Below the pieces are notes generated by a model that saw nothing but the letters and a program-made list of their open reading frames with translations, did no database searches and was not told the DNA's origin. A DNA stretch of 32,934 nt from Chitinophaga pinensis (GTDB lineage Bacteria > Bacteroidota > Bacteroidia > Chitinophagales > Chitinophagaceae). Position numbers and translations under genes: made by a program. Positions within the stretch are counted from its first letter, which is position 1. Every line of letters starts with the position of its first letter. Below are positions 1 to 7,846 of the stretch, piece by piece. The stretch is taken from NCBI GenBank assembly GCA_943333125.1, contig CALQSB010000029.1, positions 1 through 32,934 on the forward strand, in the 5' to 3' direction.

Positions 1-117
1 ACAAGAATCAAATAAGAAATTAAATCCCAAACTTATTGAAAATAGGTAAACCTAAACAAATACTTTGAATGAAGATATTCCCATTTTGTATGGAACAAAA
101 GGAAGTAGTTATACTAT

Positions 118-540
118 CTATCTAAGTCTATCACTTTCCGCAATAATCTTATTGTCTTTTCTGATTCCCGCTATCGCCAATAAAATGAAGATAATGATGA
201 GCAAGTGGATGGCAGCACCGATAGCTATTGTGCCTTCTTTAAAAGTTTTGGTGAGGTAGAAGTAAAAAATCAACAAGCTGATTTCAACAAAAAAAGCAGC
301 AATGCAAAATTTGATTTGTTGCTTTCTGTTTTTGTATAAAAAAATGCTGATCAGGCAAATCACTCCAACGGCTGTCGTCAGAATCGGATTGTCCATTCCT
401 TTTATTTCACTGTATAAGCCAACGCCATTTGTTGCACCTTGTTCTGCAATTATATTGCCTGCATAAAAAGTAATTTTCAGACTTACAAATGAGCAGGTTG
501 CTGCCAATAAAAGCCAGATGGATTGAATGCGTTGCAACAT
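118..540 (-). CDS. DUF4293 family small integral membrane protein
   Basis: This is a 140-residue protein of unknown function. It begins MLQRIQSIWLLLA, the typical N-terminus of the DUF4293 family of Bacteroidota. Hydrophobic stretches at about residues 7-25, 52-68, 78-98 and 105-125 suggest four membrane helices with short loops. The region between helices 1 and 2 (about 28-50) is likely extracytoplasmic. The tail is charged (RKDNKIIAESDRLR). It lies on the same strand as glyA and 118 bp downstream of it; that gap holds a long inverted repeat, so co-transcription is uncertain. No catalytic motif is visible and no function is proposed. The family call rests on the recognised N-terminus, the length and the four-helix layout. 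Confidence 0.8.
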   Translation of the reverse strand: MLQRIQSIWLLLAATCSFVSLKITFYAGNIIAEQGATNGVGLYSEIKGMDNPILTTAVGVICLISIFLYKNRKQQIKFCIAAFFVEISLLIFYFYLTKTFKEGTIAIGAAIHLLIIIFILLAIAGIRKDNKIIAESDRLR

Positions 541-547
541 AGTAATT

Positions 548-654
548 GTTTAAAAGGTTTAATAAGTTCAATTTGTTCAAGAGGTTATTTACTGAAGAGG
601 TTTTTGGTTTCATCAAACATCTTGAACCTTTTGAACCTCCCAAACCTTTTGAAC
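548..654. repeat. Imperfect inverted repeat, 37-nt arms, made of iterated TTGAAC/CCTTTTGAAC words
   Basis: The left arm (548-584) and the reverse complement of the right arm (618-654) align almost throughout: gttYaaaaggttt, then two GTTCAA words, ending GTTCAAGA. A 33-nt spacer separates the arms. The right arm repeats the word CCTTTTGAAC. Transcribed from glyA the element would fold into a long hairpin, so it could act as a 3'-end structure or attenuator for glyA. It has no clean U-tract on the minus strand, so it is not a textbook terminator. Word-like intergenic repeats of this type are common in Bacteroidota. Confidence 0.65.
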
Positions 655-658
655 ATTT

Positions 659-1939
659 CTATCCGAGTTCCGGATACAACGGATACTGCTCCATAAATTT
701 CCCCACTTCTTCTTTCACCGCCGCTATTGTTGCTTCGTTGTCAATATCTATTAATACGCGATCAATGAAGTCAACCACCGTTTGCATATCTTTTTCTTTC
801 ATTCCTCTGGTAGTAATTGCGGGAACGCCTACACGAATACCGCTGGTTACAAACGGACTCTTATCATCATAAGGAACTGCGTTTTTATTTAAGGTGATAT
901 GGGCTTTGTCTAATGTTTCTTGAGCTTTTTTTCCGGTAATATTTTTATTGCGAAGATCGATGAGCATTAAATGGTTGTCGGTGCCACCGCTGATGATATG
1001 ATAATCTTTAGCTACAAAAGCTGCTGCCATAGCTTGTGCATTTTTTTGAACTTGTTTGGCATATACCGTAAACTCATCAGAAAGCAATTCTCCAAAGGCT
1101 ACTGCTTTAGCGGCAATCACATGTTCCAGCGGACCACCTTGTGTACCTGGGAAAACAGCCATATCCAGTAAATTACTCATCATTCTGATATTACCTTTCA
1201 GGTCTTTCAAGCCGAAAGGATTTTCAAAATCTTTCTTCATCAAAATGATACCGCCTCTGGGTCCGCGCAAGGTTTTATGCGTGGTGCTGGTCACAAAATG
1301 ACAATGTTCAAATGGAGATGATAATAACCCTTTAGCAATCAATCCGGCCGGATGCGCCATATCACACAATACAAAAGCACCCACTTCGTCGGCCACTTTT
1401 CTTATTCTGACATAATCAATATCACGGCTATAAGCAGATGCACCACAAATAATCAGTTGCGGCTTTTCGGTTCTTGCTTTTTCTTCCAGCATTTCGTAAT
1501 CTATTAGTCCGCTTTCTCTTTTTACACCGTAATGAGATGCTTTATATATTTTCCCTGAAAAATTTACTGGTGATCCATGAGTTAAATGTCCACCCATGCT
1601 CAAATCGAGTCCTAAAATTTTATCTCCTGGTTGCAAAATTGCCAGCATCAAAGCCGCATTTGCCTGTGCGCCACTATGAGGCTGAACATTGGCATATTCG
1701 CAATTAAAGACTTGTTTGATTCTGTCAATTGCTAATTGTTCTACCTGGTCTACAATCTCGCAACCACCATAATATCTTCTGCCAGGATAGCCTTCTGCAT
1801 ATTTATTTGTTAACGGCGAACCCATCGCCTGCATCACTTCTATGCTGGTAAAGTTTTCACTGGCAATCAGTTCAATGCCATTTCTTTGTCTTTCCAGTTC
1901 TTTACCAATCAAATCAAATACAACCTTGTCTTTAAACAT
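659..1939 (-). CDS. glyA: Serine hydroxymethyltransferase
   Basis: This PLP enzyme interconverts serine plus tetrahydrofolate with glycine plus 5,10-methylene-THF in the cytoplasm, and is the main source of one-carbon units. The 426 residues are full length. Visible family motifs are ELIASENF (23-30), the [17 protein letters not shown] block (45-61) involved in substrate and folate binding, DMAHPAGL (193-200) with the PLP-contacting Asp and His, and [14 protein letters not shown], where K222 is the Schiff-base lysine. The start follows a perfect TAnnTTTG-type -7 element closely. It is divergent from the sugar nucleotidyltransferase gene, with a 145-bp shared upstream region. Nothing is missing or unusual. 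Confidence 0.97.
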   Translation of the reverse strand: MFKDKVVFDLIGKELERQRNGIELIASENFTSIEVMQAMGSPLTNKYAEGYPGRRYYGGCEIVDQVEQLAIDRIKQVFNCEYANVQPHSGAQANAALMLAILQPGDKILGLDLSMGGHLTHGSPVNFSGKIYKASHYGVKRESGLIDYEMLEEKARTEKPQLIICGASAYSRDIDYVRIRKVADEVGAFVLCDMAHPAGLIAKGLLSSPFEHCHFVTSTTHKTLRGPRGGIILMKKDFENPFGLKDLKGNIRMMSNLLDMAVFPGTQGGPLEHVIAAKAVAFGELLSDEFTVYAKQVQKNAQAMAAAFVAKDYHIISGGTDNHLMLIDLRNKNITGKKAQETLDKAHITLNKNAVPYDDKSPFVTSGIRVGVPAITTRGMKEKDMQTVVDFIDRVLIDIDNEATIAAVKEEVGKFMEQYPLYPELG

Positions 1940-1957
1940 AAATTTTTATTTATTCCG

Positions 1958-1965
1958 CAAAGATA
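1958..1965 (-). promoter_or_regulatory. Candidate -7 element for glyA (TATCTTTG)
   Basis: On the minus strand the sequence reads TATCTTTG, an exact match to the Bacteroidota -7 consensus TAnnTTTG, 18 bp upstream of the glyA start. No good TTG -33 element lies 19-21 bp further upstream (T-rich only), so this is a partial promoter match. Confidence 0.4.
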
Positions 1966-2084
1966 AGCGGAGGCGAATAATTAAAAGGTAAGAAAATAAT
2001 TTTTAGAACTTAATAATCAATTAATATGTCAGATGTGGTTTACTTAAAAAGTCCTAATTTCACTATCCGAAACACGAAAAATAG

Positions 2085-3086
2085 ATGAAGGCGATTATTC
2101 CAGTAGCCGGTGCAGGAACTAAGCTACGACCACATACATATACTCAACCAAAAGCGCTAATCCCACTTGCGGGCAGAACCATTTTAAATATAATAGTAGA
2201 CCAGCTCAAAGATGCCGGAATTACAGAGTTTATATTCATCATTGGATATTTGGGCGAAAAAATTCAGGATTATGTTACTGCAAATTATCCCGAGTTAACC
2301 TGTCATTTTGTAACTCAAAGTGATCGTCATGGAACCGGACATGCTGTAGATCTTACAAAAAATATAGTTGGCGACGACGACGTATTTATTGTTCTGGGAG
2401 ATACCATTGCTGAGTATGATATCAAAGCAGTAATGGACTCACCATTCTCTATGCTTGGTGTAAAAAAAGTAGATGACCCCCGTAATTTTGGTGTCGCAGA
2501 AATTGAAGAAGATGGCTTTATTACCAGGGTTGTTGAGAAACCGGTTATTCCAAAAAGCAATATGGCGCTAGTGGGAATTTATAAAATAAAAGAATCTCAT
2601 CTTTTATATGGCTGCCTCGAAAAGATTATTGGTTCCAATGAAGATTATCATGATTTCAATCTGACTGATGCTTTGGAATGCATGATTCAGCAGGGCGCCA
2701 AATTTAAATTCTTTAAAGTTTCAAACTGGTTTGATTGTGGCAAAAAAGAAACCTTACTGGAATCCAATGCGATATTATTAAAAAAATTCGGTGGTAATGT
2801 TTATGAGTCCAACGCTTTTCAAAATACAATTATTATTCCTCCTGTAAGTATTGGTGAAGGTTGCGTAATTAAAAATTCTGTGATTGGTCCCAATGTCGCT
2901 ATCGGCGAACATACCAGCATAAACCATGGCATTATAAAAGATTCCATCATTGGCGCCTATTCCAACATTTTTGAAATTGTACTTAATAACTCTCTGATTG
3001 GAAACGATGCAGAAGTAAAAGGGGTAAGCCGTAATCTAAACATCGGAGATAATACGGCGATAGATTTGGGAGGGAGTAGGAGTTAG
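2085..3086 (+). CDS. Sugar-phosphate nucleotidyltransferase (RmlA/GlmU-like)
   Basis: Likely joins an NTP and a sugar 1-phosphate to give an NDP-sugar plus pyrophosphate. The N-terminal Rossmann-like pyrophosphorylase domain (about 1-235) has the nucleotide-binding signature VAGAGTKLRPHT (7-18) and the downstream Lys of QPKALIPLAG (21-30). LGDT (104-107) supplies the metal-binding Asp, EKP (151-153) is the sugar-contact motif, and NWFDCG (214-219) matches the WxDxG motif of RmlA. Residues about 245-325 show hexapeptide periodicity (IIIPPVSIGEGCVIKNSVIG), a left-handed beta-helix as in archaeal-type RmlA and UDP-glucose pyrophosphorylases. The sugar and base specificity cannot be read from the sequence. 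It may feed the surface polysaccharide system encoded at 4422-7826, but that link is only by proximity. Confidence 0.88.
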   Translation: MKAIIPVAGAGTKLRPHTYTQPKALIPLAGRTILNIIVDQLKDAGITEFIFIIGYLGEKIQDYVTANYPELTCHFVTQSDRHGTGHAVDLTKNIVGDDDVFIVLGDTIAEYDIKAVMDSPFSMLGVKKVDDPRNFGVAEIEEDGFITRVVEKPVIPKSNMALVGIYKIKESHLLYGCLEKIIGSNEDYHDFNLTDALECMIQQGAKFKFFKVSNWFDCGKKETLLESNAILLKKFGGNVYESNAFQNTIIIPPVSIGEGCVIKNSVIGPNVAIGEHTSINHGIIKDSIIGAYSNIFEIVLNNSLIGNDAEVKGVSRNLNIGDNTAIDLGGSRS

Positions 3087-3430
3087 GGTTGTGCCGTTTG
3101 GTGTTTGTGGTTTATTGTTTGTTCTACATTTGCCTTCTCAGCAATGTCTCCTGCAAGGTGCGTTGCGTAATTGTTAGGCAGGATAAGATAGATGCTAGAT
3201 GCGGGATACTGGATGCATTCAACTCCGAAGGAGTGTCATTATTCTAATAAGGAATTGCTAAATAGTGCCTCAACTTCTTGAACTTAGTGCCTTAGTGCCT
3301 TTGTGGCGAAGAAATAAATAATAAGAAATAAATAATAAGAAATAGTGCCTCAACTTCGTGCCTTAGTGCTTTTGTGGCAAAAAACAGTTCTCCTTTTTAA
3401 ATTTTTACTTTTAAATTTTGAATTAACCCC
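3087..3430. other. Gene-free 344-bp spacer composed of short iterated words
   Basis: No ORF is supported here. From left to right it holds a GATGC/GGATACTGGATGC word run (about 3191-3217), a small hairpin ACTCC-GAA-GGAGT (about 3222-3234), two copies of a TAGTGCC-rich repeat (3261-3310 and 3341-3380), and a tandem 14-mer between them. No promoter close to the TAnnTTTG form was found in front of the following gene. Confidence 0.6.
3261..3380. repeat. Direct repeat pair of AGTGCC words flanking a tandem 14-mer
   Basis: Copy A (3261-3310) and copy B (3341-3380) share the start AATAGTGCCTCAACTTC and an ending of the form CCTTAGTGC-YTTTGTGGC. Copy A has one additional internal ACTTAGTG stretch. 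Between them the 14-mer GAAATAAATAATAA occurs twice in tandem (3311-3324 and 3325-3338), followed by the start of a third unit. TTAGTGCC and TTTGTGGC words recur in intergenic DNA of many Bacteroidota; their origin is not known to me. Confidence 0.7.
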
Positions 3431-4372
3431 ATGTTCTCCAACTCCATCACAAAACTCTTCAACATCGAAAAACCTATTATCCAGGGAGGAATGATTTGGG
3501 CAAGTGGATGGCGTTTGGCAAGTGCGGTGAGTAATGCCGGAGGATTGGGTTTGATTGGCAGCGGAAGTATGTATCCCGAAGTACTAAAAGAACATATTCA
3601 GAAGTGTAAAGCGGCAACTGACAAACCCTTTGGAGTAAATATTCCTTTGTTATATCCTGATATCGACAAACATGTTCAAACCATCATCGACGAAAAAGTG
3701 CCTATTGTTTTTTCTTCGGCAGGGAATCCCAAAACCTATACTTCTCTTTTAAAACAACATGGTATTAAAGTAGTGCATGTAGTCAGCAGCAGTAAGTTTG
3801 CTTTGAAAGCACAGGAGGCCGGTTGCGACGCTGTAGTAGCCGAAGGATTTGAAGCCGGCGGTCATAATGGAAGAGAAGAAACTACTTCGATGGTGCTTAT
3901 TCCTTCTGTTTGCAAATCCATAAATATTCCTGTAATTGCAGCTGGTGGTATTGCAACTGGAAGGCAAATGCTGGCGGCAATGATATTAGGAGCTTCCGGT
4001 GTTCAGATGGGAAGCAGATTTGTGGCAAGCCAGGAAGCATCAAGTCACATCAATTTCAAAAACACCGTAATAAATGCCTCAGAAGGAGACACCGTACTTT
4101 CATTAAAAAAACTGACTCCGGTAAGATTAATAAAAAATAAATTCTTCAATGAAGTGAATGAGGCCGAACAAAGAGGCGCATCAATTGAAGAATTAAATAA
4201 AATACTGGGAAAAGGTCGTTCGAAAAAGGGAATGTTTGAAGGTGATTTGGAAGAAGGTGAGCTTGAAATCGGCCAGGTAAGTGCAATGCTTAGTAAAATT
4301 CAACCTGTTTTTGAAATTATTGATGAGATATGGGCGGAGTTTCAACATTATCTAAATCATCCTCTTAAATAA
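3431..4372 (+). CDS. FMN-dependent oxidoreductase of the nitronate monooxygenase / FabK family
   Basis: A TIM-barrel flavoprotein of 313 residues. IIQGGMIWASG (16-26) is the phosphate-proximal N-terminal loop, PFGVNI (66-71) is conserved, and AEGFEAGGHNG (137-147) carries the catalytic histidine H145. AAGGIATG (170-177) and GVQMGSRF (190-197) bind the FMN phosphate. The function could be oxidation of alkyl nitronates (nitronate monooxygenase) or NAD(P)H-dependent enoyl-ACP reduction (FabK). The length and the C-terminal GEL-EIGQ segment look closer to FabK, because similarity to streptococcal FabK as I recall it extends over the whole chain. It stands alone on the plus strand, 49 bp before the polysaccharide export gene. 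The family is certain; the substrate is not. Confidence 0.85.
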   Translation: MFSNSITKLFNIEKPIIQGGMIWASGWRLASAVSNAGGLGLIGSGSMYPEVLKEHIQKCKAATDKPFGVNIPLLYPDIDKHVQTIIDEKVPIVFSSAGNPKTYTSLLKQHGIKVVHVVSSSKFALKAQEAGCDAVVAEGFEAGGHNGREETTSMVLIPSVCKSINIPVIAAGGIATGRQMLAAMILGASGVQMGSRFVASQEASSHINFKNTVINASEGDTVLSLKKLTPVRLIKNKFFNEVNEAEQRGASIEELNKILGKGRSKKGMFEGDLEEGELEIGQVSAMLSKIQPVFEIIDEIWAEFQHYLNHPLK

Positions 4373-4377
4373 AATAT

Positions 4378-4385
4378 TATATTTG
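4378..4385 (+). promoter_or_regulatory. Candidate -7 element (TATATTTG) for the polysaccharide export pair
   Basis: An exact TAnnTTTG match lies 5 bp after the stop codon of the flavoprotein gene and 36 bp before the start of the OPX gene. No TTG is seen about 20 bp upstream, so support is partial. Confidence 0.4.
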
Positions 4386-4421
4386 GGCAATTAATTTAGC
4401 ACAAAACTAATCCCCAGCAGT

Positions 4422-6812
4422 ATGCAAAGATTCCTCAGAAGGTATTTGTCATTAGTATTAACTTTTTTATTCTTTGGATTCTGTTCCCTTCAGGTATATG
4501 GTCAGCCCCCTTTAAATCAGCAAATAATTAAAGATAAATTGTCTTCTGGCATTGATCCTAATTTGCTTACTCCATCGCAAATATCTTCTCTGATGAGCGA
4601 TAAGAATAAGGTCAATCAAAATCAGGGAGCAGATAAAAACGCAACAGTTGATTTTAATAATACAAAGAAAGAAGACACCGTTTCAAAATCAGAAAAAAAA
4701 GTTGAAGTCAATTCACTTGAGCGTACATACGGAGATGATGTTTTTTTAAATTCAGCCGTAACCGATCTCACGGAACTTTCTACTCCACCTCTTGATTATC
4801 CAATAGGGGTTGGTGATCATATCATTGTTGCTTTATGGGGAGGTGCCGAATTTCAGGAAGATTATATCGTAGCCAGAGATGGAACCATTTTTCCTCAGGG
4901 CCTTGGTAAATTAAATGTTCAGGGATTAACTTTTGAAAACATGCGCTCGATGGTGTATTCAAGATTTCGTAACGCAGTTCCTTCAAGTACAAATATTTCG
5001 GTTTCTCTTGGTCAGCCAAGATCAATCAATGTAAATGTAGTTGGCAATGTAAATAAACCAGGCCCAATAACGGTATCTGCTTTTTCAAATGCATTTAATG
5101 TAATTGCCAAAGCCGGCGGTGTTACTGAATATGGCAATCTTCGTTCCATCCAAATTAAACGGGGAGGAAAGTTGATTGATGAGCTTGATGTGTATAAATA
5201 TTTAACTACAGGTGATTTTGGCAAGCATATTTATCTTCAGAATAATGATTTTGTATTGATCACATTCGTAGAGAAAAAAGTTTTTGCTACAGGTCAGTTC
5301 AAAAGGCCAATGTATTATCAGTTGAAAAACAATGAGGGCCTAAAAGAATTATTAAACTTCACCGGAGGATTGAAATCAGATGCGCTTGGTTCTACTATTA
5401 AAGTAATCAGAAATGAAAAAGAAAAACAGGTTCAGAGAGATTTTACTTCGGCATCATTAATGAATACCTCAACACCAGACTTCAGACTGGAAGATGGCGA
5501 TGTAGTAAAAGTTGAAAATATCAGAAAAGGAATTATCAACAGAATCGAATTACAAGGCGAGGTAAATTATCCTGGCGTTTACGAACTTAAACAAGGAGAT
5601 AAATTATTTGACCTCATCAACCGAGCTGGTGGCGTTACTAAAAATACTTATTTACATCGGGCATTTGTGTTTAGAGGTGCTGCAGATGTTGAAAATAATT
5701 CTTCAGACAGAATTGAATTAGATTTAACGAATATTGAAAAAAATGACCCTTCGGATTCTTCCAACATAGAATTGAAAACTTATGATATAGTTCAATTGTT
5801 TGCCAAAAACGAATTCAATCAGCAACAGTATGTTGAAGTTTTTGGAGAAGTAAGAAAGCCCGGAAAAGTGAGGAAATATGGGATGCTTAGTTTACAGGAT
5901 TTGCTTTTTATATCAGGAGGATTAAAGCCTTCGGCAGAATTTGGCCGACTTGAAATATCCAGTATAGTAAATATGGATTCTGCGCAAAAAGGTTTAAATC
6001 CTACCAGAACAATCATGAAATCTTATGCCATTCAACAAGATCTTGCTTTAGATCAGGATGCTACAAAAGTTTTGTTGATGCCTTATGATCAGATTTATGT
6101 AAGAAAAAATCCGACTTTCGAATTACAACAAAATATTGAATTGAAAGGGCTGGTTAAATATCCTGGCCAATATCCAAGATTGGATAAATACGAAAGACTA
6201 TCCTCTTATATCGACAGGTCCGGCGGCTTGATTGAAAATGCCGATGTTTCCGGAGCTGTATTGATGAGAAGGAAGCAGACAGATATCAGAGAGCTGGGTT
6301 TGCCAATATCAAAAATGAAAATGGATTCAACTGGCAGTATTATTAAAGACAGTTTACCTGTAGAACTCAGATTTAAAGAAGAGCCCGTTAGTATAGATTT
6401 ATATCAGGCGATGAAAAACAGGAACTCTAAATACGATATCATACTTCAGGAAAATGACATTGTTTTTATTCCGGAAATAAATCCTTTCATCAGTGTGATT
6501 GGCAATGTACAATCTCCATTAAAAGTTGCATTTGATAATAAGCACACCAATCCGCGCTATTACATTGATAAGGCCGGAGGCTTAGCGGTGAAGCCTTGGA
6601 GAAAAAGAATTTATGTTACTTATGCAAATGGAAGAAGTAAAAGAACCAGAAGCTTTTTATTCCTGCATTTTTATCCAAAAGTTAAAGAAGGAGCAGTTGT
6701 AAATGTTCCTGCAAGACCAGAAGGACAAGGCTTGAGTGATTTGGCGAAATCTACACTTATAGCTGCTGTGCCTGTTGTACTTACTGCTATCATTTTTAAA
6801 TACATTCAATAA
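4422..6812 (+). CDS. Polysaccharide export outer-membrane protein (OPX/Wza family) with multiple SLBB domains
   Basis: The probable outer-membrane/periplasmic conduit for an exported polysaccharide. It has an N-terminal signal peptide (about 1-27, ending VYGQ), a low-complexity polar linker (about 58-98), and a Poly_export domain (about 124-200, with YPIGVGDHIIVALWG). At least six SLBB-like repeats follow at about 202-255, 287-335, 374-425, 470-515, 571-620 and 690-735. Each has the pattern xxxGxVxxPGxYxLxxxxxLxxLIxxAGGL. A hydrophobic C-terminal helix (about 774-795) may be the Wza-like membrane-spanning helix. There is no lipobox cysteine at the signal cleavage site. The 796 residues are about twice the length of E. 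coli Wza because of the additional SLBB units. It is followed after 12 bp by a Wzz-like gene, which strongly suggests one operon. Confidence 0.9.
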   Translation: MQRFLRRYLSLVLTFLFFGFCSLQVYGQPPLNQQIIKDKLSSGIDPNLLTPSQISSLMSDKNKVNQNQGADKNATVDFNNTKKEDTVSKSEKKVEVNSLERTYGDDVFLNSAVTDLTELSTPPLDYPIGVGDHIIVALWGGAEFQEDYIVARDGTIFPQGLGKLNVQGLTFENMRSMVYSRFRNAVPSSTNISVSLGQPRSINVNVVGNVNKPGPITVSAFSNAFNVIAKAGGVTEYGNLRSIQIKRGGKLIDELDVYKYLTTGDFGKHIYLQNNDFVLITFVEKKVFATGQFKRPMYYQLKNNEGLKELLNFTGGLKSDALGSTIKVIRNEKEKQVQRDFTSASLMNTSTPDFRLEDGDVVKVENIRKGIINRIELQGEVNYPGVYELKQGDKLFDLINRAGGVTKNTYLHRAFVFRGAADVENNSSDRIELDLTNIEKNDPSDSSNIELKTYDIVQLFAKNEFNQQQYVEVFGEVRKPGKVRKYGMLSLQDLLFISGGLKPSAEFGRLEISSIVNMDSAQKGLNPTRTIMKSYAIQQDLALDQDATKVLLMPYDQIYVRKNPTFELQQNIELKGLVKYPGQYPRLDKYERLSSYIDRSGGLIENADVSGAVLMRRKQTDIRELGLPISKMKMDSTGSIIKDSLPVELRFKEEPVSIDLYQAMKNRNSKYDIILQENDIVFIPEINPFISVIGNVQSPLKVAFDNKHTNPRYYIDKAGGLAVKPWRKRIYVTYANGRSKRTRSFLFLHFYPKVKEGAVVNVPARPEGQGLSDLAKSTLIAAVPVVLTAIIFKYIQ

Positions 6813-6824
6813 ATTATTTTTATC

Positions 6825-7826
6825 GTGAATTACAAATCTTTTATCAGTACTGTTTATACCAGATTATCACGATTGAAGTATTTTATTTTGATCATGGGTA
6901 TTTTGGTGGCAACAGTTTGTTTCATTTATTGCAAAAACATACCTAAGGTCTATACGTCAAAGGCTACCGTTTTTCCATTAAATGCTACTAACGATAACGC
7001 TAACGCAGCAAGTGCTTTATCAAACATGCTGGGACTTACAGAAACCCCTAAAAGTTTTATACAGGAAGCCTCGATAAATATTGTTGACCTTGCGTTAAGC
7101 CGCAATACCAGAGAAGCTGTGGCATTGGAAAGAATTCCACAGATGGAAAATAAAACCATTGCTGAGCTGATGATTAATGAGTACAACAAAAGGAAGGCAA
7201 TTTATAAGCCATCGATTTCTGTGCCTTCACAAAATGAATTACTTGCAGCAATTGGAGGCGATTTGCTTAAAGGAAATTTTTTCGCAAAAATTAATAAGAA
7301 CGGAATTCTGGAAATTAATTTCAGTACTACAAATGAAAACATGGTTGGTCCGGTAAGTTATATGTTTGTTGAAAAAATATCAGCTTTCTATAAAGAGCTA
7401 AAAATGAGAAAGGCCAAACTTGATTATGATTTCATGAGTTTAAAAGTAGATTCTCTGGAGTCGGTACTTCAGTCATTTGATAAAACCGCGATAGGGATGT
7501 CCAACACAACCATGTTTGTGGCTCCCGATAAATTACAATATCAGTTGCCTAAAGAGAATTTGGGTAATGAGAAATCGAGAGTGATGCGCCAGAGAGATCT
7601 TTCTACTGATAACAGAGAAGAAGCATTATGGCGGTTGCAAAAAGTTACTCCAATCATTGCTATGCTGGATAAGCCCGATCCTCCTTATGAAACATACAAG
7701 CCTTCTTCGTTCATATATGCGGTAATAGGATTTTTTCTCAGCATCATCTTAATTACTTTAGCATTAATTGCATTGCCAACTTATCATTATCTGAAATCAG
7801 AAATTAAGCGAGTCGTTTTACAATAA
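6825..7826 (+). CDS. Wzz-type polysaccharide chain-length / co-polymerase protein
   Basis: An inner-membrane protein expected to work with the upstream OPX protein and to control polysaccharide length or export. Its two membrane helices at about 18-36 and 296-318 bracket a large periplasmic domain (about 40-290). The N-terminal segment VYTSKATVFPLN (42-53) and the proline-rich stretch before the second helix (LDKPDPPYETYKPSS, 281-295) are Wzz family hallmarks. The chosen start is GTG, because the reading frame opens there 12 bp after the upstream stop and gives a normal N-terminus before the first helix. No C-terminal BY-kinase domain is present; the protein ends 15 residues after helix 2. 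It converges on the ABC permease gene, with 20 bp between stops and no visible hairpin terminator. Confidence 0.87.
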   Translation: MNYKSFISTVYTRLSRLKYFILIMGILVATVCFIYCKNIPKVYTSKATVFPLNATNDNANAASALSNMLGLTETPKSFIQEASINIVDLALSRNTREAVALERIPQMENKTIAELMINEYNKRKAIYKPSISVPSQNELLAAIGGDLLKGNFFAKINKNGILEINFSTTNENMVGPVSYMFVEKISAFYKELKMRKAKLDYDFMSLKVDSLESVLQSFDKTAIGMSNTTMFVAPDKLQYQLPKENLGNEKSRVMRQRDLSTDNREEALWRLQKVTPIIAMLDKPDPPYETYKPSSFIYAVIGFFLSIILITLALIALPTYHYLKSEIKRVVLQ

Positions 7827-7846
7827 ATGATAGTTACTTTCCGGTG

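Noticed and set aside
1-117. Possible gene at the left edge of the window
   Set aside because: No frame has family resemblance; it appears to be spacer downstream of the DUF4293 gene.
546-872. A 108-codon plus-strand frame overlapping the end of glyA
   Set aside because: It is largely antisense to glyA and starts inside the word repeat at 548-654; the protein is repeat-derived at its N-terminus (FNKFNLF, EPFEPPKPFE) and resembles nothing known.
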